A DNA stretch of 64,000 nucleotides, taken from assembly GCF_019805165.1 (NCBI RefSeq), contig NZ_RWIJ01000004.1, positions 3,762 to 67,761 on the forward strand, in the 5' to 3' direction. Position 1 is the stretch's first letter; every line of letters begins with the position of its first letter. This DNA comes from Azospirillum sp. 412522 (GTDB lineage Bacteria > Pseudomonadota > Alphaproteobacteria > Azospirillales > Azospirillaceae). Both the position numbers and the translations under genes were made by a program. The notes beneath the pieces are model-generated. The model was not told where the DNA came from, did no database searches, and was given only the letters and a program-made list of their open reading frames with translations. Positions 1 to 9,810 of this stretch are shown in pieces.

Positions 1-779
1 ATCAGGCCGATGACCACGCCGCCGAGCATGGCGCCGGGCAGCGAGCCGACCCCGCCGAGCACGGCGGCGGTGAAGCTTTTCACGCCCGCCAGGAAGCCGA
101 TGTAGAAGTCGATGACGCCGTAGATCAGCAGCACCATCATGCCGGCGACGGCGGCCAGCGCCGCGCCCATGACGAAGGTCAGCGAGATGACGCGGTCGAC
201 GTTGACGCCGAGCAGCCCCGCCATCTTCTTGTCCTGCTCGCACGCCCGCTGGGCGCGGCCCAGCGAGGTGCGGTTGATCAGGATGGTGAAGCCGACCATC
301 AGGACCAGGGTGATGAGGATGGTGGCCAGCCGCACGTAGCTGACGGAGACGGCGCCGTCCATCAGGGTGAGGTTGCCGGGCAGGATGGGCTGCAGCGGCT
401 TGGAGCGGGCGCCCTGGAGGATCTGGATGTAGTTCTGCAGGAAGATCGACATGCCGATGGCGGAGATCAGCGGCGCCAGCCGCGGCGAGGAGCGCAGCGG
501 CCGGTAGGCGATGCGCTCGACCGTCCAGCCATAGACGCTGGTGAACAGCATCGAGGCGACCAGCATGATCAGCAGCGCCAAGGGCACCCAGGTGATCCCC
601 AGCGCGCCGATCGCCAGGAAGGTGATCAGCGCCACGAACGCCCCGATCATGTAGATCTCGCCATGGGCGAAGTTGATCATCCCGATGATGCCGTACACCA
701 TCGTGTAGCCGATCGCGATCAGGCCGTAGATCGCTCCAAGCGACAAGCCGTTGATCAATTGCTGTAGGAAGTATTCCAT
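1..779 (-). CDS. livH: Branched-chain amino acid ABC transporter permease LivH (3' end outside window)
   Basis: The reading frame runs off the left edge, so the C-terminus is missing. The start is the ATG read from 779, preceded by GGGAGAAGCC, and the N-terminus MEYFLQQLINGLSLGAIYG is the classic LivH opening, followed by YTMVYGIIGMINFAHGEIYM. The family forms the inner-membrane channel of leucine/isoleucine/valine (LIV-I type) importers together with LivM and the LivG/LivF ATPases, which would lie to the left. The visible 259 codons are rich in hydrophobic segments. Family assignment is secure; the transported substrate (amino acids, amides or urea in this family) is not determined by sequence alone. 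Confidence 0.93.
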   Translation of the reverse strand, partial: MEYFLQQLINGLSLGAIYGLIAIGYTMVYGIIGMINFAHGEIYMIGAFVALITFLAIGALGITWVPLALLIMLVASMLFTSVYGWTVERIAYRPLRSSPRLAPLISAIGMSIFLQNYIQILQGARSKPLQPILPGNLTLMDGAVSVSYVRLATILITLVLMVGFTILINRTSLGRAQRACEQDKKMAGLLGVNVDRVISLTFVMGAALAAVAGMMVLLIYGVIDFYIGFLAGVKSFTAAVLGGVGSLPGAMLGGVVIGL

Positions 780-970
780 CAGGCAGGCTTCTCCCACTCT
801 CCCAGATCACCGAACAGGCGGATACTCGAAAACTTTGTGCTCGAAACCCTGTGTCCAAAACGTGGATTAAGCCGTGTGCGGCAGCGGAATTCCGATCCGG
901 ATGAACGGGGGAGAACATCCAGGACCGAGGCAGGGGACGCTTGGAATCCCGCCGCCGCACCCGGTTCCTG

Positions 971-1009
971 CCGAAGCCCCGCCGGATGCGGGATCCGGCG
1001 GGGCTTCGG
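971..1009. repeat. Perfect 17-bp inverted repeat (hairpin)
   Basis: Arms at 971-987 and 993-1009 are exact reverse complements (left arm CCGAAGCCCCGCCGGAT) with a 5-nt loop. No T-run follows on either strand, so a simple intrinsic terminator is unlikely. It lies in the long interval upstream of livH and could be a leader structure or a lone REP-like palindrome. Confidence 0.7.
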
Positions 1010-1473
1010 GCGAATTCATTACTGGGGACCGCTGCGGGTCTGCGTGTGGCGGGCCGGACTCGCCCTTCGGCCCGGAATCGGGCCGGGAGTCATCCGGATA
1101 CGCGACGACGTCACGGGGGCGCGGTTCCGCACCCGGGCGTCGTTCCGTCGTTCGACCATCGCCAACAGCTCCCACTTGCGCGGCACGGCTTGCGGCCGTG
1201 GCGTCCCCACCGGCATCGCTGCCGGACAAGCATTGTGTGAATCGACCGGAAGGGACGGAAAGGTCGCCCAGCCCGGTTCAGTCGGCGAAAGGCGCCGAGC
1301 CTTGCCCTGTTCTATTCTGTTCTTGGCCTCGCACCCCGGCACTTTGGTGCCGGTGGCGGATGCTACCCTTTTTCTTGTCACAGACAGGTAAAGCAACTTG
1401 ATCCGTGGGCGCAACACTCTCTTTCCAGTGGCAGAAAAAAACAACATTCCTCGTGTGCCCGCCGTCGAAATCC

Positions 1474-1515
1474 GAACGAAATTTCCAGCAAACCGGATTG
1501 AGGGAAATTTCGTTC
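1474..1515. repeat. Perfect 13-bp inverted repeat 3' of ald
   Basis: GAACGAAATTTCC at 1474-1486 is mirrored exactly at 1503-1515, with a 16-nt spacer. It begins about 30 bp beyond the ald stop codon. It is AT-richer than its surroundings. It could be an mRNA 3' hairpin or an operator for the rightmost liv promoter. Confidence 0.55.
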
Positions 1516-1543
1516 AGTCCTTTGTCAATAGCTGTTCACATCT

Positions 1544-2665
<1,122 letters not shown>

Positions 2666-2870
2666 GCGAGATCTCCCCGGTCCGAACTCCCGCTCCAGCC
2701 AATCCCGCAAAACCCATCTGGTATCCCAGGAAACCATCTGTGGGGCGGATTGTCTCAGCGATGTCACTATAAGGCTGGCGGAGCGGGCGAATCTCTGCAA
2801 AGCCTTGCATGAATCTCCCATAGTGTGGTGGAGCTTCCGCACGATCCTCCACGTCTTCGAATAAAGTTGC

Positions 2871-3350
2871 ATGCACGCCCTGGACGCCCTGGACCACAAG
2901 ATCCTGCGCCTGCTCCGCAAGGACGGCCGGATGAGCAACGCCAAGCTGGCGGCGGAGGTCGGGCTGTCGCCATCGGCCTGCCTGCGCCGCCTGCACATGC
3001 TGGAGCATTCCGGCGTGATCCGCGGCTATACCGCCATCATCGAGACGGCGGACGAGGAGCGGTCGGTGACGGTCATCGTCCAGATCACGCTGGAGCGGCA
3101 GACCGAGGAGTATCTGCGCCGCTTCGACGCCGCCGTCCGCCGCTGTCCGGAGGTGCGGGAATGCTATCTGCTGTCCGGCAGCTCCGACTACCTGCTGCGG
3201 GTGGTGGCGCGGGATCCCGCCGACTACGACCGCATCTACAAGGACTCGCTGTCGCGACTGCCCGGCGTGGTGCGCATCCAGTCGAGCTTCGCCATCCGCA
3301 GCGTGGTGCGCCCCGGCAGCCTGCCGGCGCTGGAGGACACCGCCGACTGA
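2871..3350 (+). CDS. Lrp/AsnC family transcriptional regulator
   Basis: A 159-aa protein with an N-terminal AsnC winged helix-turn-helix (about residues 3-60, MSNAKLAAEVGLSPSACLRR) and a C-terminal RAM/AsnC ligand-binding domain (about 70-150). Members bind DNA as amino-acid-responsive oligomers. The gene is transcribed away from ald with 205 bp between the starts, so inference is that it senses alanine or another amino acid and regulates ald. The sequence does not fix the effector. The ATG at 2871 is the only sensible start. Confidence 0.92.
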   Translation: MHALDALDHKILRLLRKDGRMSNAKLAAEVGLSPSACLRRLHMLEHSGVIRGYTAIIETADEERSVTVIVQITLERQTEEYLRRFDAAVRRCPEVRECYLLSGSSDYLLRVVARDPADYDRIYKDSLSRLPGVVRIQSSFAIRSVVRPGSLPALEDTAD

Positions 3351-3357
3351 GCGTGCC

Positions 3358-4533
3358 TCACCCGAACAGGTCGAGTTCCGGGTCGGGGGCGGTTTCCGGG
3401 TGGGTCAGGTCGGTGCAGCCGATGCCGATCAGGCGGAAGGCGCGGCCGTCGACCTCGCGCTCCAGCAGGGCCATCCCGGCGGCGAGGATCGCCTCGGCCG
3501 AGCGGGTCGGCTCCACCCGGCGGGAGCGGGTCAGCTGCTGGAAATCCTTGGTCTTCAATTTCAGCACCACGCTGCGGCCCAGCAGCTTTTCACGCTCCAG
3601 CCGGCGGGCGACCTTGTCGGCCAGCGGGCGCAGCTCCTGCGCCAGGGCGGGCAGAGTGGTGACGTCCCAGTCGAAGGTCTCCTCCGACGAGATGCTCTTG
3701 CTCGGCGACTCGGGATGGACCCGGCGGGAATCCTCACCGCGGGCATAGCTGTAGAGCACCCGGCCCATGGCGCCATAGCGCTTGACCAGCCAATGCTCGT
3801 CCCTGTCCTGGAGGTCGCCGACGCGGGTGATGCCGTCGGCGAACAGCTTGCGCTCCAGCGCCGGGCCGACGCCCCACAGGATGGTGACCCGCTTGGGCGC
3901 CAGGAAGGCCGCCGCCTCCGCCCGGCCCAGCGCGGAGAAGCCGCGCGGCTTGTCGAGGTCCGACGCGATCTTCGCCAGCAGCTTGTTGTAGCTGAGGCCG
4001 ATGGAGGCGGTGATGCGCAGTTCCCGCTCGAAGCGGCGGACGATCTCCACCAGCGCCTGGGCCGGGCTGATGCTGAGGCGGTCCTCGACGCCGGTGAGGT
4101 CGAGATAGGCCTCGTCGATGCTGATCGGCTCGACCAGGGGGGTGAAGGCCTCCATGATCGCGCGGGCCTGATGGCCGACTTCCCGATATTTGGCGATGTC
4201 GGGGCGGATGATGGTGGCGTCGGGGCAGCGGTCCAGCGCCTCGCGGATCGTCATGGCGGAGCGCACGCCCGACATCCGCGCGACATAGCAGCAGGCGGCC
4301 ACCACCCCGCGATGGTCGTCGCCGCCGACGATCACCGGCCGGCTCGCCAGCTCCGGCCGGTCGCGCTTTTCCACGGTGGCATAGAAGCTGTCGCAGTCGA
4401 TGTGGCCGATGGGCAGGCCGTGCAGCTCGGCATGGCGGAACAGCCGTCGGCTGCCGCATTTCGGGCAGCGCGTTACTTCACCCGGCAGGGCGGCGGCGCA
4501 GTCGCGGCAGACGCTGTGCAGGGCGATGGTCAT
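3358..4533 (-). CDS. dinB: DNA polymerase IV with N-terminal zinc ribbon
   Basis: Y-family translesion polymerase, 391 aa. Catalytic acidic residues are visible in HIDCDSFYATVEKRD (Asp46) and SIDEAYLD (Asp140-Glu141), followed by the HhH region (YNKLLAKIASDLDKPRG) and little-finger domain. In addition residues 9-26 form a CxxC-(10)-CxxC zinc-ribbon-like motif (Cys9, Cys12, Cys23, Cys26) before the polymerase fold. This extension is absent from E. coli DinB but I recognise it from other alphaproteobacterial homologues. The C-terminus ends in DLFG rather than an obvious clamp-binding QL-type peptide. It faces the Lrp gene convergently with a 7-bp gap. Confidence 0.94.
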   Translation of the reverse strand: MTIALHSVCRDCAAALPGEVTRCPKCGSRRLFRHAELHGLPIGHIDCDSFYATVEKRDRPELASRPVIVGGDDHRGVVAACCYVARMSGVRSAMTIREALDRCPDATIIRPDIAKYREVGHQARAIMEAFTPLVEPISIDEAYLDLTGVEDRLSISPAQALVEIVRRFERELRITASIGLSYNKLLAKIASDLDKPRGFSALGRAEAAAFLAPKRVTILWGVGPALERKLFADGITRVGDLQDRDEHWLVKRYGAMGRVLYSYARGEDSRRVHPESPSKSISSEETFDWDVTTLPALAQELRPLADKVARRLEREKLLGRSVVLKLKTKDFQQLTRSRRVEPTRSAEAILAAGMALLEREVDGRAFRLIGIGCTDLTHPETAPDPELDLFG

Positions 4534-4609
4534 GATGGCGCCAGCTTAGCAAAGGAGCGCGCGAACCGCCAGCTTGTGCGTACAAAGGAAGAACGGAATG
4601 GGGGTCAGC

Positions 4610-4639
4610 GCGCCGGTGACTTCGCCCGGTCACCGGCGC
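4610..4639. terminator. Hairpin downstream of crbR-like gene
   Basis: GCGCCGGTGAC at 4610-4620 pairs exactly with 4629-4639 across an 8-nt loop. It lies about 90 bp past the response-regulator stop and before dinB (both read leftward). There is no T-run, so it could end transcription only weakly or act as an RNA-stabilising stem. Confidence 0.4.
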
Positions 4640-4730
4640 CGGGCAGGACGACCGGCGACAGGGTAAGCGACAGACTCAGCGGCAGGACCATGGGGACACC
4701 CGGGTTGCGGTCAACGGGAAGGGGCGGACG

Positions 4731-5429
4731 TCAGCGCAGCACGTCGCCGCCCACCGCCAGCCGGCCGGCGACCACGGCGGCCTGGGTGCGGCTGACCACG
4801 TTCAGCTTGCGCAGGATGCTGGAGACGTGGACCTTCACCGTCTGCTCCGACACGTTCAGCTCACCGGCGATCTGCTTGTTCAGCTTGCCGTCGACGATCA
4901 TCGTCAGGATGCGCAGCTGCTGTGGCGAGAGCGAGGCGAAGCGGCGGGCGGCGTCGGCCTCGTCGGCCTCCGACGAGGCGGCCGAGAGCGGGGGCGCCCA
5001 GGTCTCGCCGGAGAGGATGGCGCGGATGGCGTCGGCCATCGCCGGCATCGACAGCGATTTCGGGATGTAGCCGGACGCGCCATAGGCCAATGCCCGGCGG
5101 ATGGTGTCGGAGTCCTGCAAGGCCGACAGGATGGCGACCGGCACGGTCGGGTGGTGGGCCAGCATCAGGAACAGGCCGGCGAACCCGTGGGTGCCGGGCA
5201 TGTTCAGGTCGAGCAGGACGAGGTCGATGTCGTCCGGCCGGCTCCCCACCGCGGCCATCACCGAATCGAGGTCCGGACATTCGATCACCCGCACCTCCGG
5301 CATCGTCCTGCCCAGCGCGTCGCGCAGCGCCGCCTGCACCAGCGGATGATCGTCGCCGATGATGATCGTGGTTTGCCCGGCCTCTGCTTGCCCGGCCGTC
5401 GTTTGTCCGGCGGCGCTGTCCTCGCCCAT
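4731..5429 (-). CDS. crbR: NarL/FixJ-family response regulator, CrbR-like
   Basis: A 232-aa response regulator: receiver domain at about 21-140 with acidic pair GDDHP, phospho-acceptor Asp74 (VLLDLNMPG) and switch Lys in YIPKS; LuxR-type helix-turn-helix at about 165-225 (LSPQQLRILTMIVDGKLNKQIAGELNVSE region). The upstream same-strand gene is a hybrid kinase with a sodium/solute-symporter domain. In CrbS/CrbR (also MxtR/ErdR) systems such a pair controls acetyl-CoA synthetase and the acetate switch. That function is inferred from architecture and pairing; no acs gene is in the window. The two genes are separated by about 270 bp with three hairpins. Confidence 0.8.
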   Translation of the reverse strand: MGEDSAAGQTTAGQAEAGQTTIIIGDDHPLVQAALRDALGRTMPEVRVIECPDLDSVMAAVGSRPDDIDLVLLDLNMPGTHGFAGLFLMLAHHPTVPVAILSALQDSDTIRRALAYGASGYIPKSLSMPAMADAIRAILSGETWAPPLSAASSEADEADAARRFASLSPQQLRILTMIVDGKLNKQIAGELNVSEQTVKVHVSSILRKLNVVSRTQAAVVAGRLAVGGDVLR

Positions 5430-5548
5430 GGCTTCCGCACTCCCCCCATTTGCGGCCGTCCGGCTTTTGTCCGGTTCCGGCCCTAAGCAGGTTTCTCCAG
5501 ATCGGGCCGCAGGCCCGGCCTGGTGGAACCTGCGGACTCTATGGTTTT

Positions 5549-5692
5549 GCAGGTTTTCCGAACCCGCCCATCTGTGGGCGGAGTTCGGAAAACCTGCTTG
5601 GAGGCTGTCTGGTGCTTATTGAAGCGCCAGACAGCCTCCAAGCTTTTGGTTTCCCGTGTGATCGCTTCAAGCGATACCGCTTGAAGCGATCA
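5549..5692. repeat. Three consecutive strong hairpins between crbS-like and crbR-like genes
   Basis: Stem 1 spans 5549-5597: arms GCAGGTTTTCCGAAC (5549-5563) and 5583-5597, plus inner CCGCCCA/TGGGCGG, one bulge and loop TCTG. Stem 2 spans 5597-5642: 21 bp with one wobble pair and loop ATTG (5618-5621). Stem 3 spans 5659-5692: 15 perfect bp (TGATCGCTTCAAGCG) with loop ATAC, starting 4 nt beyond the kinase stop. All three have unrelated stem sequences and 4-nt loops. None is followed by a T-run on the coding strand. Confidence 0.85.
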
Positions 5693-5696
5693 AACT

Positions 5697-8600
5697 CTAA
5701 CGCTCCGCCACCGCGGCGGTCTGCAGCGCCGCCCCGTTCAGGAAGCGGCGCAGAGACGCCGGCTTCACCGGTTTGTAGAGCACGCCGCAGCCGCACTGCT
5801 CCGCTTCCGCCCGCACCGCTTCGGAACGGTCGGCGGTCAGCAGCAGCCCCCTGACCGGGCGGCCCCACAATTCCCGCAACCGCTCCAGAACCGCAAGCCC
5901 CGTCTGGCCGTCCCCGACGTGATAATCGACACAGACCACGTCGGGAAGCGTTCCGTCGAATGGAGCCAGCGCCGTCAGCGCGCCGGCCACGTCCGACGCC
6001 GTCGCCACCCGGCAGCCCCATTGGCCGAGCAGGGCGCGCAAGCCGGCCAGGATCGGCTCCTCGTTGTCGATGCACAGCACCAGCAGCCCGGCCGACAGGG
6101 CGGCGGGGGGGAAGACCGGGCGGTCGACCGGCGCGGCGCGGGCCTGCTCCATCGGCACCTCCACCGCGAAGCCGGTGCCGCGCCCGACGGTGGAGCGCAG
6201 GGTGACGGGATGGCCGAGCAGCCGGGCGATGCGGTCGACGATGGCAAGCCCGAGGCCGAGCCCCTTGTCGGCCGGGTTGCCGCCGCCATTCTCGCCGCCC
6301 AGCCGGCGGAACTCCTCGAACACCTCCTGGCGCTTGGCCTCGGGGATGCCGGGGCCGGTGTCCCAGACCTCGATGCGCAGGCGGTCTCCATGGATAGGGT
6401 CGCGGCGGCGCCGGCAGCCGAGCAGGACGCGTCCCTTCGGCGTGTAGCGGATGGCGTTGGACAGGAAGTTCTGCAACACCCGGCGCAGAAGCTGCGGATC
6501 CGACCGCACCACCGCGCCGCAGCCCACCACCTTGAGCGTCAGGCCGCGTTCCTGGGCCAGGGCAGAGAACTCCACCCCCAGCCCGCCCAGCAGCTCGTCG
6601 ATGGCGAAGCTGCGCGTCTTGACCCGGACATTGCCGGCATCGAGCGAGGAGATGTCGAGCAGCCCGCCCAGCAGCATCTCGGTCGAGCGCAGGGAGGCGG
6701 CGGCGTTGTCGATCATGCCGCACTCGGCGGTGCGCTGATCGGGCGTCGGCAGGGCTCCCCGCACGCTCTCCTCCAGCGCCGAGACGAACAGGCGGGCGGC
6801 GTTCAGCGGTTGCAGCAGGTCGTGGCTGGCGGCGGCGAGGAAGCGGGTCTTGCTGGCGTTGGCCGCCTCGGCCTCGGCCTTCGCCTGCTGGAGGGCGTCG
6901 GTGCGCTCCCGCACGCGGTGCTCCAGGCTCTCGTTGGCCTCGCGCAGGGCCTCGGCGGCGCGGTAGCGCTCGGTCACGTCGGTGTAGGTGGAGACGTAGC
7001 CGCCTTCCGGCAGCGGGTTGGCGACGATCTCCAGCACCGTGCCGTCGGGGCGTCGGCGCTCGTAGCGGTAGGGCCATTGCTGGTTGGCGGTGTCGCGGTT
7101 GGTCAGCAGCGCCGTCATGTCGTGGGCGCTGTATTCGCCGCGCCGTTCGTTGAAGCGGATCAGGTCGGCGAAGGGCACGCCGACCCGCACCATGTCCGCC
7201 GGCAGGTCGAGCAGCTCCAGATAGCGGTGGTTCCAGGCGGCGATGCGGTGGTCGGCGTCGATCACGCAGATGCCCTGGCCGATGTTCTCCAGCGTCGCCT
7301 GGAGAAGTTTCCGGTTGAAGCGCAGCGCCTCCGACGCCTCGTCCAGCATCGCCATGGCGTCGCCGCGCGACAGCGTCCGCCCCTGGAGCGAGGCGGCCAT
7401 CACCACGCGCGCGGAGGCGGCGCCGATGGCGCCGGCGATCAGCGTCTCGGTGAAGCGGACGGCGTCGAGGTCGGCGGGGCCGGTCTCGCCCTTGCGGCGG
7501 GCGGCATAGAGGTCGAAGGCGGCATTGCCGCGCTCCGCCCCGACGAAGCGGATGGCGAGCGCCCGCAGATCGGCCAGCTTGGCCAGCGCCTGGGGGGTGT
7601 CGTCCTCGTCCCGGTCGGCCGCCGCCGCGGTGTAGGAGACGGCCTGGGTGCGCTCCACCGCGCTGGGACGGGCCAGCAGGGAGCCGGCGATGAAGGCGGT
7701 CAGGTTGGCCAGCAGGCTCCACAGGCTGGCGTGCGAGATGGGGTCCAGCCCCTCGATCCCGAACAGGGCCTGCGGGCGCAGCCAGCCGATGCCCCAGGGT
7801 CCGAGGTCTAGGAAGGCGTCGGGCACCGGCACGATGCGCGCCATCGACGGCACCAGCAGCGTGTAGACCCACAGCAGGAACCCGGCGCCCAGCCCGGCCA
7901 GCGCGCCGACCCGGTTGGCCCGCGGCCAGTAGAGCCCGCCGAAGAAGGCCGGCCCGAACTGCGCCACCGCGACGAAGGAGAGCAGGCCGATGACGGTCAG
8001 CGGGTAGTCGCGGTCGACCAGCCGGTGCATGACGTAGGCCAGCAGCAGGATGCCCAGCACCGACAGCCGGCGCACCAGCAGCAGCGTGCCGACCATGTCG
8101 CGCCGCCCGACGCGGGCGGCGAAGCGCGGACGGCTGAGCAGCAGCGGCATCACCACGTCGTTGCACAGCATGGTGCTGAGCGACACCGCGGCGACGATGA
8201 CCATGCCGGTCGCCGCCGACAGGCCGCCGATGAAGGAGAGCAGGCTGAATCCGCCGGCCCCCGCCGCGATGGGCAGGGTGATCATGAAGGTGTCGGGGTT
8301 GACGTCGTCACCGAAGGTGATCAGGCCGGCCACCGCGATGGGGATCATCAGCGCGCTGAGCGCCAGAAGGTAGGTCGGGTACATCCAGGCGGCGGCGCGG
8401 ACATGGCGGGGGCTGTCGTTCTCCACCGTCATCACATGGTACATCTGCGGCAGGCAGAGGAAGGCGACGATCGAGATCGCCGTGTTCGACCACCAGGTCG
8501 CGTCGGTGAAGTCGGGCGACAGCAGCGGTTCCGCCTGCGGCCGGGTGATCAGGTCGGCGTAGCCGTCGAACATGCCCCAGACGATGAAGGCCGCCACCGC

Positions 8601-9239
8601 CAGGAAGACGGTCAGCTTCACCAGGCTCTCGAAGGCGATGGCCAGCATCAGGCCGCGGTGGTGCTCGCTGGCGTTGATGTGCCGGACGCCGAACAGGATG
8701 GTGAAGAGCGCCATCGACAGCGCCACCGCGAAGGCGGTGTCGCCCCAGATCGGCGGCGGCAGGGCGGCCGGGGCGGCCAGCGAGGGCGCGGTCAGCACGT
8801 CGAAGCTGGCGGCCACCGCCTTCAGCTGGAGCGCGATGTAGGGCAGCACCCCGACCAGCGCCGTCAGCGTCACCAGCGCCGCCACCGCCTGGCTCTTGCC
8901 GTAGCGGGCGCCGATGAAGTCGGCGATGGAGGTGACGTTCTGCGCCTTGGTGATGGCGATGGTCTTGGTCAGCACCGGCCTTGCCGCCAGCAGCAGGATC
9001 ATCGGGGCCAGATAGATCGGCAGGAAGTCGAACCCGCTGGCCGACGCCCGCCCGACCGAGCCGTAGAAGCTCCAGCTGGTGTTGTAGATGCACAGCGTCA
9101 GCGCATAGAGGATGCCGGCCGCCCGCGGCGAGGCCGACAGCAGCGCGCCCCCGGCGGTGCGCCGGTCGCCCCACCAGGCGATGGCGAACAGCACCCCCAG
9201 ATAGGCCGCCGAAACGGCCAGCACCAGCCAACTCTGCAC
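5697..9239 (-). CDS. crbS: Hybrid sensor histidine kinase with sodium/solute symporter domain, CrbS-like
   Basis: A 1180-aa membrane kinase. Residues 1 to about 490 resemble an SSS-family permease with many membrane helices (SWLVLAVSAAYLGVLFAIAWW; IYNTSWSFYGSVG). A linker region follows, then a PAS domain near 650-770 (GQGICVIDADHRIAAWN), a coiled segment, HisKA with the phospho-His near 805 (SHDLLQPLNAARL), HATPase (GLGLGLAIVDRIARLLG) and a C-terminal receiver with Asp near 1103 (VVCVDYHVGDG). This order matches CrbS/MxtR, which govern acetate use with a LuxR-type partner; that partner lies directly downstream. The start is a GTG at 9239 preceded by AGAGG. The signal sensed, possibly via the transporter-like domain, is not known from sequence. 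Confidence 0.88.
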   Translation of the reverse strand: MQSWLVLAVSAAYLGVLFAIAWWGDRRTAGGALLSASPRAAGILYALTLCIYNTSWSFYGSVGRASASGFDFLPIYLAPMILLLAARPVLTKTIAITKAQNVTSIADFIGARYGKSQAVAALVTLTALVGVLPYIALQLKAVAASFDVLTAPSLAAPAALPPPIWGDTAFAVALSMALFTILFGVRHINASEHHRGLMLAIAFESLVKLTVFLAVAAFIVWGMFDGYADLITRPQAEPLLSPDFTDATWWSNTAISIVAFLCLPQMYHVMTVENDSPRHVRAAAWMYPTYLLALSALMIPIAVAGLITFGDDVNPDTFMITLPIAAGAGGFSLLSFIGGLSAATGMVIVAAVSLSTMLCNDVVMPLLLSRPRFAARVGRRDMVGTLLLVRRLSVLGILLLAYVMHRLVDRDYPLTVIGLLSFVAVAQFGPAFFGGLYWPRANRVGALAGLGAGFLLWVYTLLVPSMARIVPVPDAFLDLGPWGIGWLRPQALFGIEGLDPISHASLWSLLANLTAFIAGSLLARPSAVERTQAVSYTAAAADRDEDDTPQALAKLADLRALAIRFVGAERGNAAFDLYAARRKGETGPADLDAVRFTETLIAGAIGAASARVVMAASLQGRTLSRGDAMAMLDEASEALRFNRKLLQATLENIGQGICVIDADHRIAAWNHRYLELLDLPADMVRVGVPFADLIRFNERRGEYSAHDMTALLTNRDTANQQWPYRYERRRPDGTVLEIVANPLPEGGYVSTYTDVTERYRAAEALREANESLEHRVRERTDALQQAKAEAEAANASKTRFLAAASHDLLQPLNAARLFVSALEESVRGALPTPDQRTAECGMIDNAAASLRSTEMLLGGLLDISSLDAGNVRVKTRSFAIDELLGGLGVEFSALAQERGLTLKVVGCGAVVRSDPQLLRRVLQNFLSNAIRYTPKGRVLLGCRRRRDPIHGDRLRIEVWDTGPGIPEAKRQEVFEEFRRLGGENGGGNPADKGLGLGLAIVDRIARLLGHPVTLRSTVGRGTGFAVEVPMEQARAAPVDRPVFPPAALSAGLLVLCIDNEEPILAGLRALLGQWGCRVATASDVAGALTALAPFDGTLPDVVCVDYHVGDGQTGLAVLERLRELWGRPVRGLLLTADRSEAVRAEAEQCGCGVLYKPVKPASLRRFLNGAALQTAAVAER

Positions 9240-9501
9240 GACCGACGGACCTCTTGGGAGTGGGGGGATCGAGGTGACCCTATCCCAAGGCGCGCGCCGC
9301 CAACAATGGCCCGCTCCAAACCCTGCGGGATATGGGGCATTCGGGGGGGAATCGGAGGTCCCTGTCGGTTTACTGCATCGTCATCGCTGGGAAAGCGTCG
9401 CGAACGGCCCAATCTATGGCAAGATGGTCCATCGTGAGGGAACCCGGCCGTCAATGCCGGCCCCGGTGCGTGGCTGAAACGGAAGACGGACGCCCAAGAG
9501 A

Positions 9502-9753
9502 ATGCTGATCGACGCTTATTTGGGGTTCCAGGTCGGGGACGTGGTCCTGGACCGTGCGGAGCTTGCGGCCGGTACCGCCACCATCAAGGAAATCCACGTC
9601 GTTCCCTGTGACTGGGCGCATGGCCTGACCGGCATCGCCGTGATGGAGAACGGTGCCGAGCGTTTCATCGTCCAGTTGAAGAAGGTGCGCCCGACCGAGG
9701 AAGAGGTCGAGACCGAGAGCAACGTCCGGCCGCTGCGCCACCGCGCCCGCTGA
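9502..9753 (+). CDS. Small conserved-looking hypothetical protein
   Basis: An 83-aa acidic/charged protein (MLIDAYLGFQVGDVVLDRAE...) with no recognised domain, no signal peptide and no membrane segment. It stands alone, divergent from the crbS-like gene with about 260 bp between, and is followed by a good hairpin terminator. AAGAGA precedes the ATG. The compact single-gene unit with its own terminator supports a real gene, but I cannot assign a function. Confidence 0.6.
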   Translation: MLIDAYLGFQVGDVVLDRAELAAGTATIKEIHVVPCDWAHGLTGIAVMENGAERFIVQLKKVRPTEEEVETESNVRPLRHRAR

Positions 9754-9810
9754 ACACCCGTCCTGCGAACGCCCATCGCGCGAACGCACAGTCCTGCCGC
9801 CGAACGCGAC

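Larger units (their letters stand above)
780..1543. other. 764-bp gene-free interval upstream of livH
   Basis: No convincing gene is visible. Open frames exist on both strands, but they overlap each other, start without ribosome sites and have arginine/proline-rich compositions typical of GC-rich shadows. The interval holds two perfect inverted repeats (971-1009 and 1474-1515) and an A-run near 1434. It probably contains the liv promoter and a long leader. Confidence 0.6.

Noticed and set aside
1160..1200. Sigma-54-like GGCAC...TTGC match upstream of livH
   Set aside because: The spacing between the GG and GC elements is two bases too short for a -24/-12 promoter.
837..1447. Several overlapping frames on both strands upstream of livH
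   Set aside because: No ribosome sites, no family resemblance and mutually overlapping; the region is better explained as noncoding with palindromes.
5539..8166. Very long minus-strand frame (about 875 codons) overlapping the CrbS-like gene
   Set aside because: It is out of frame with clear kinase motifs in 5697-9239, is Arg/Pro/Ala-rich without domains, and passes through the hairpin region. A GC-rich shadow frame.
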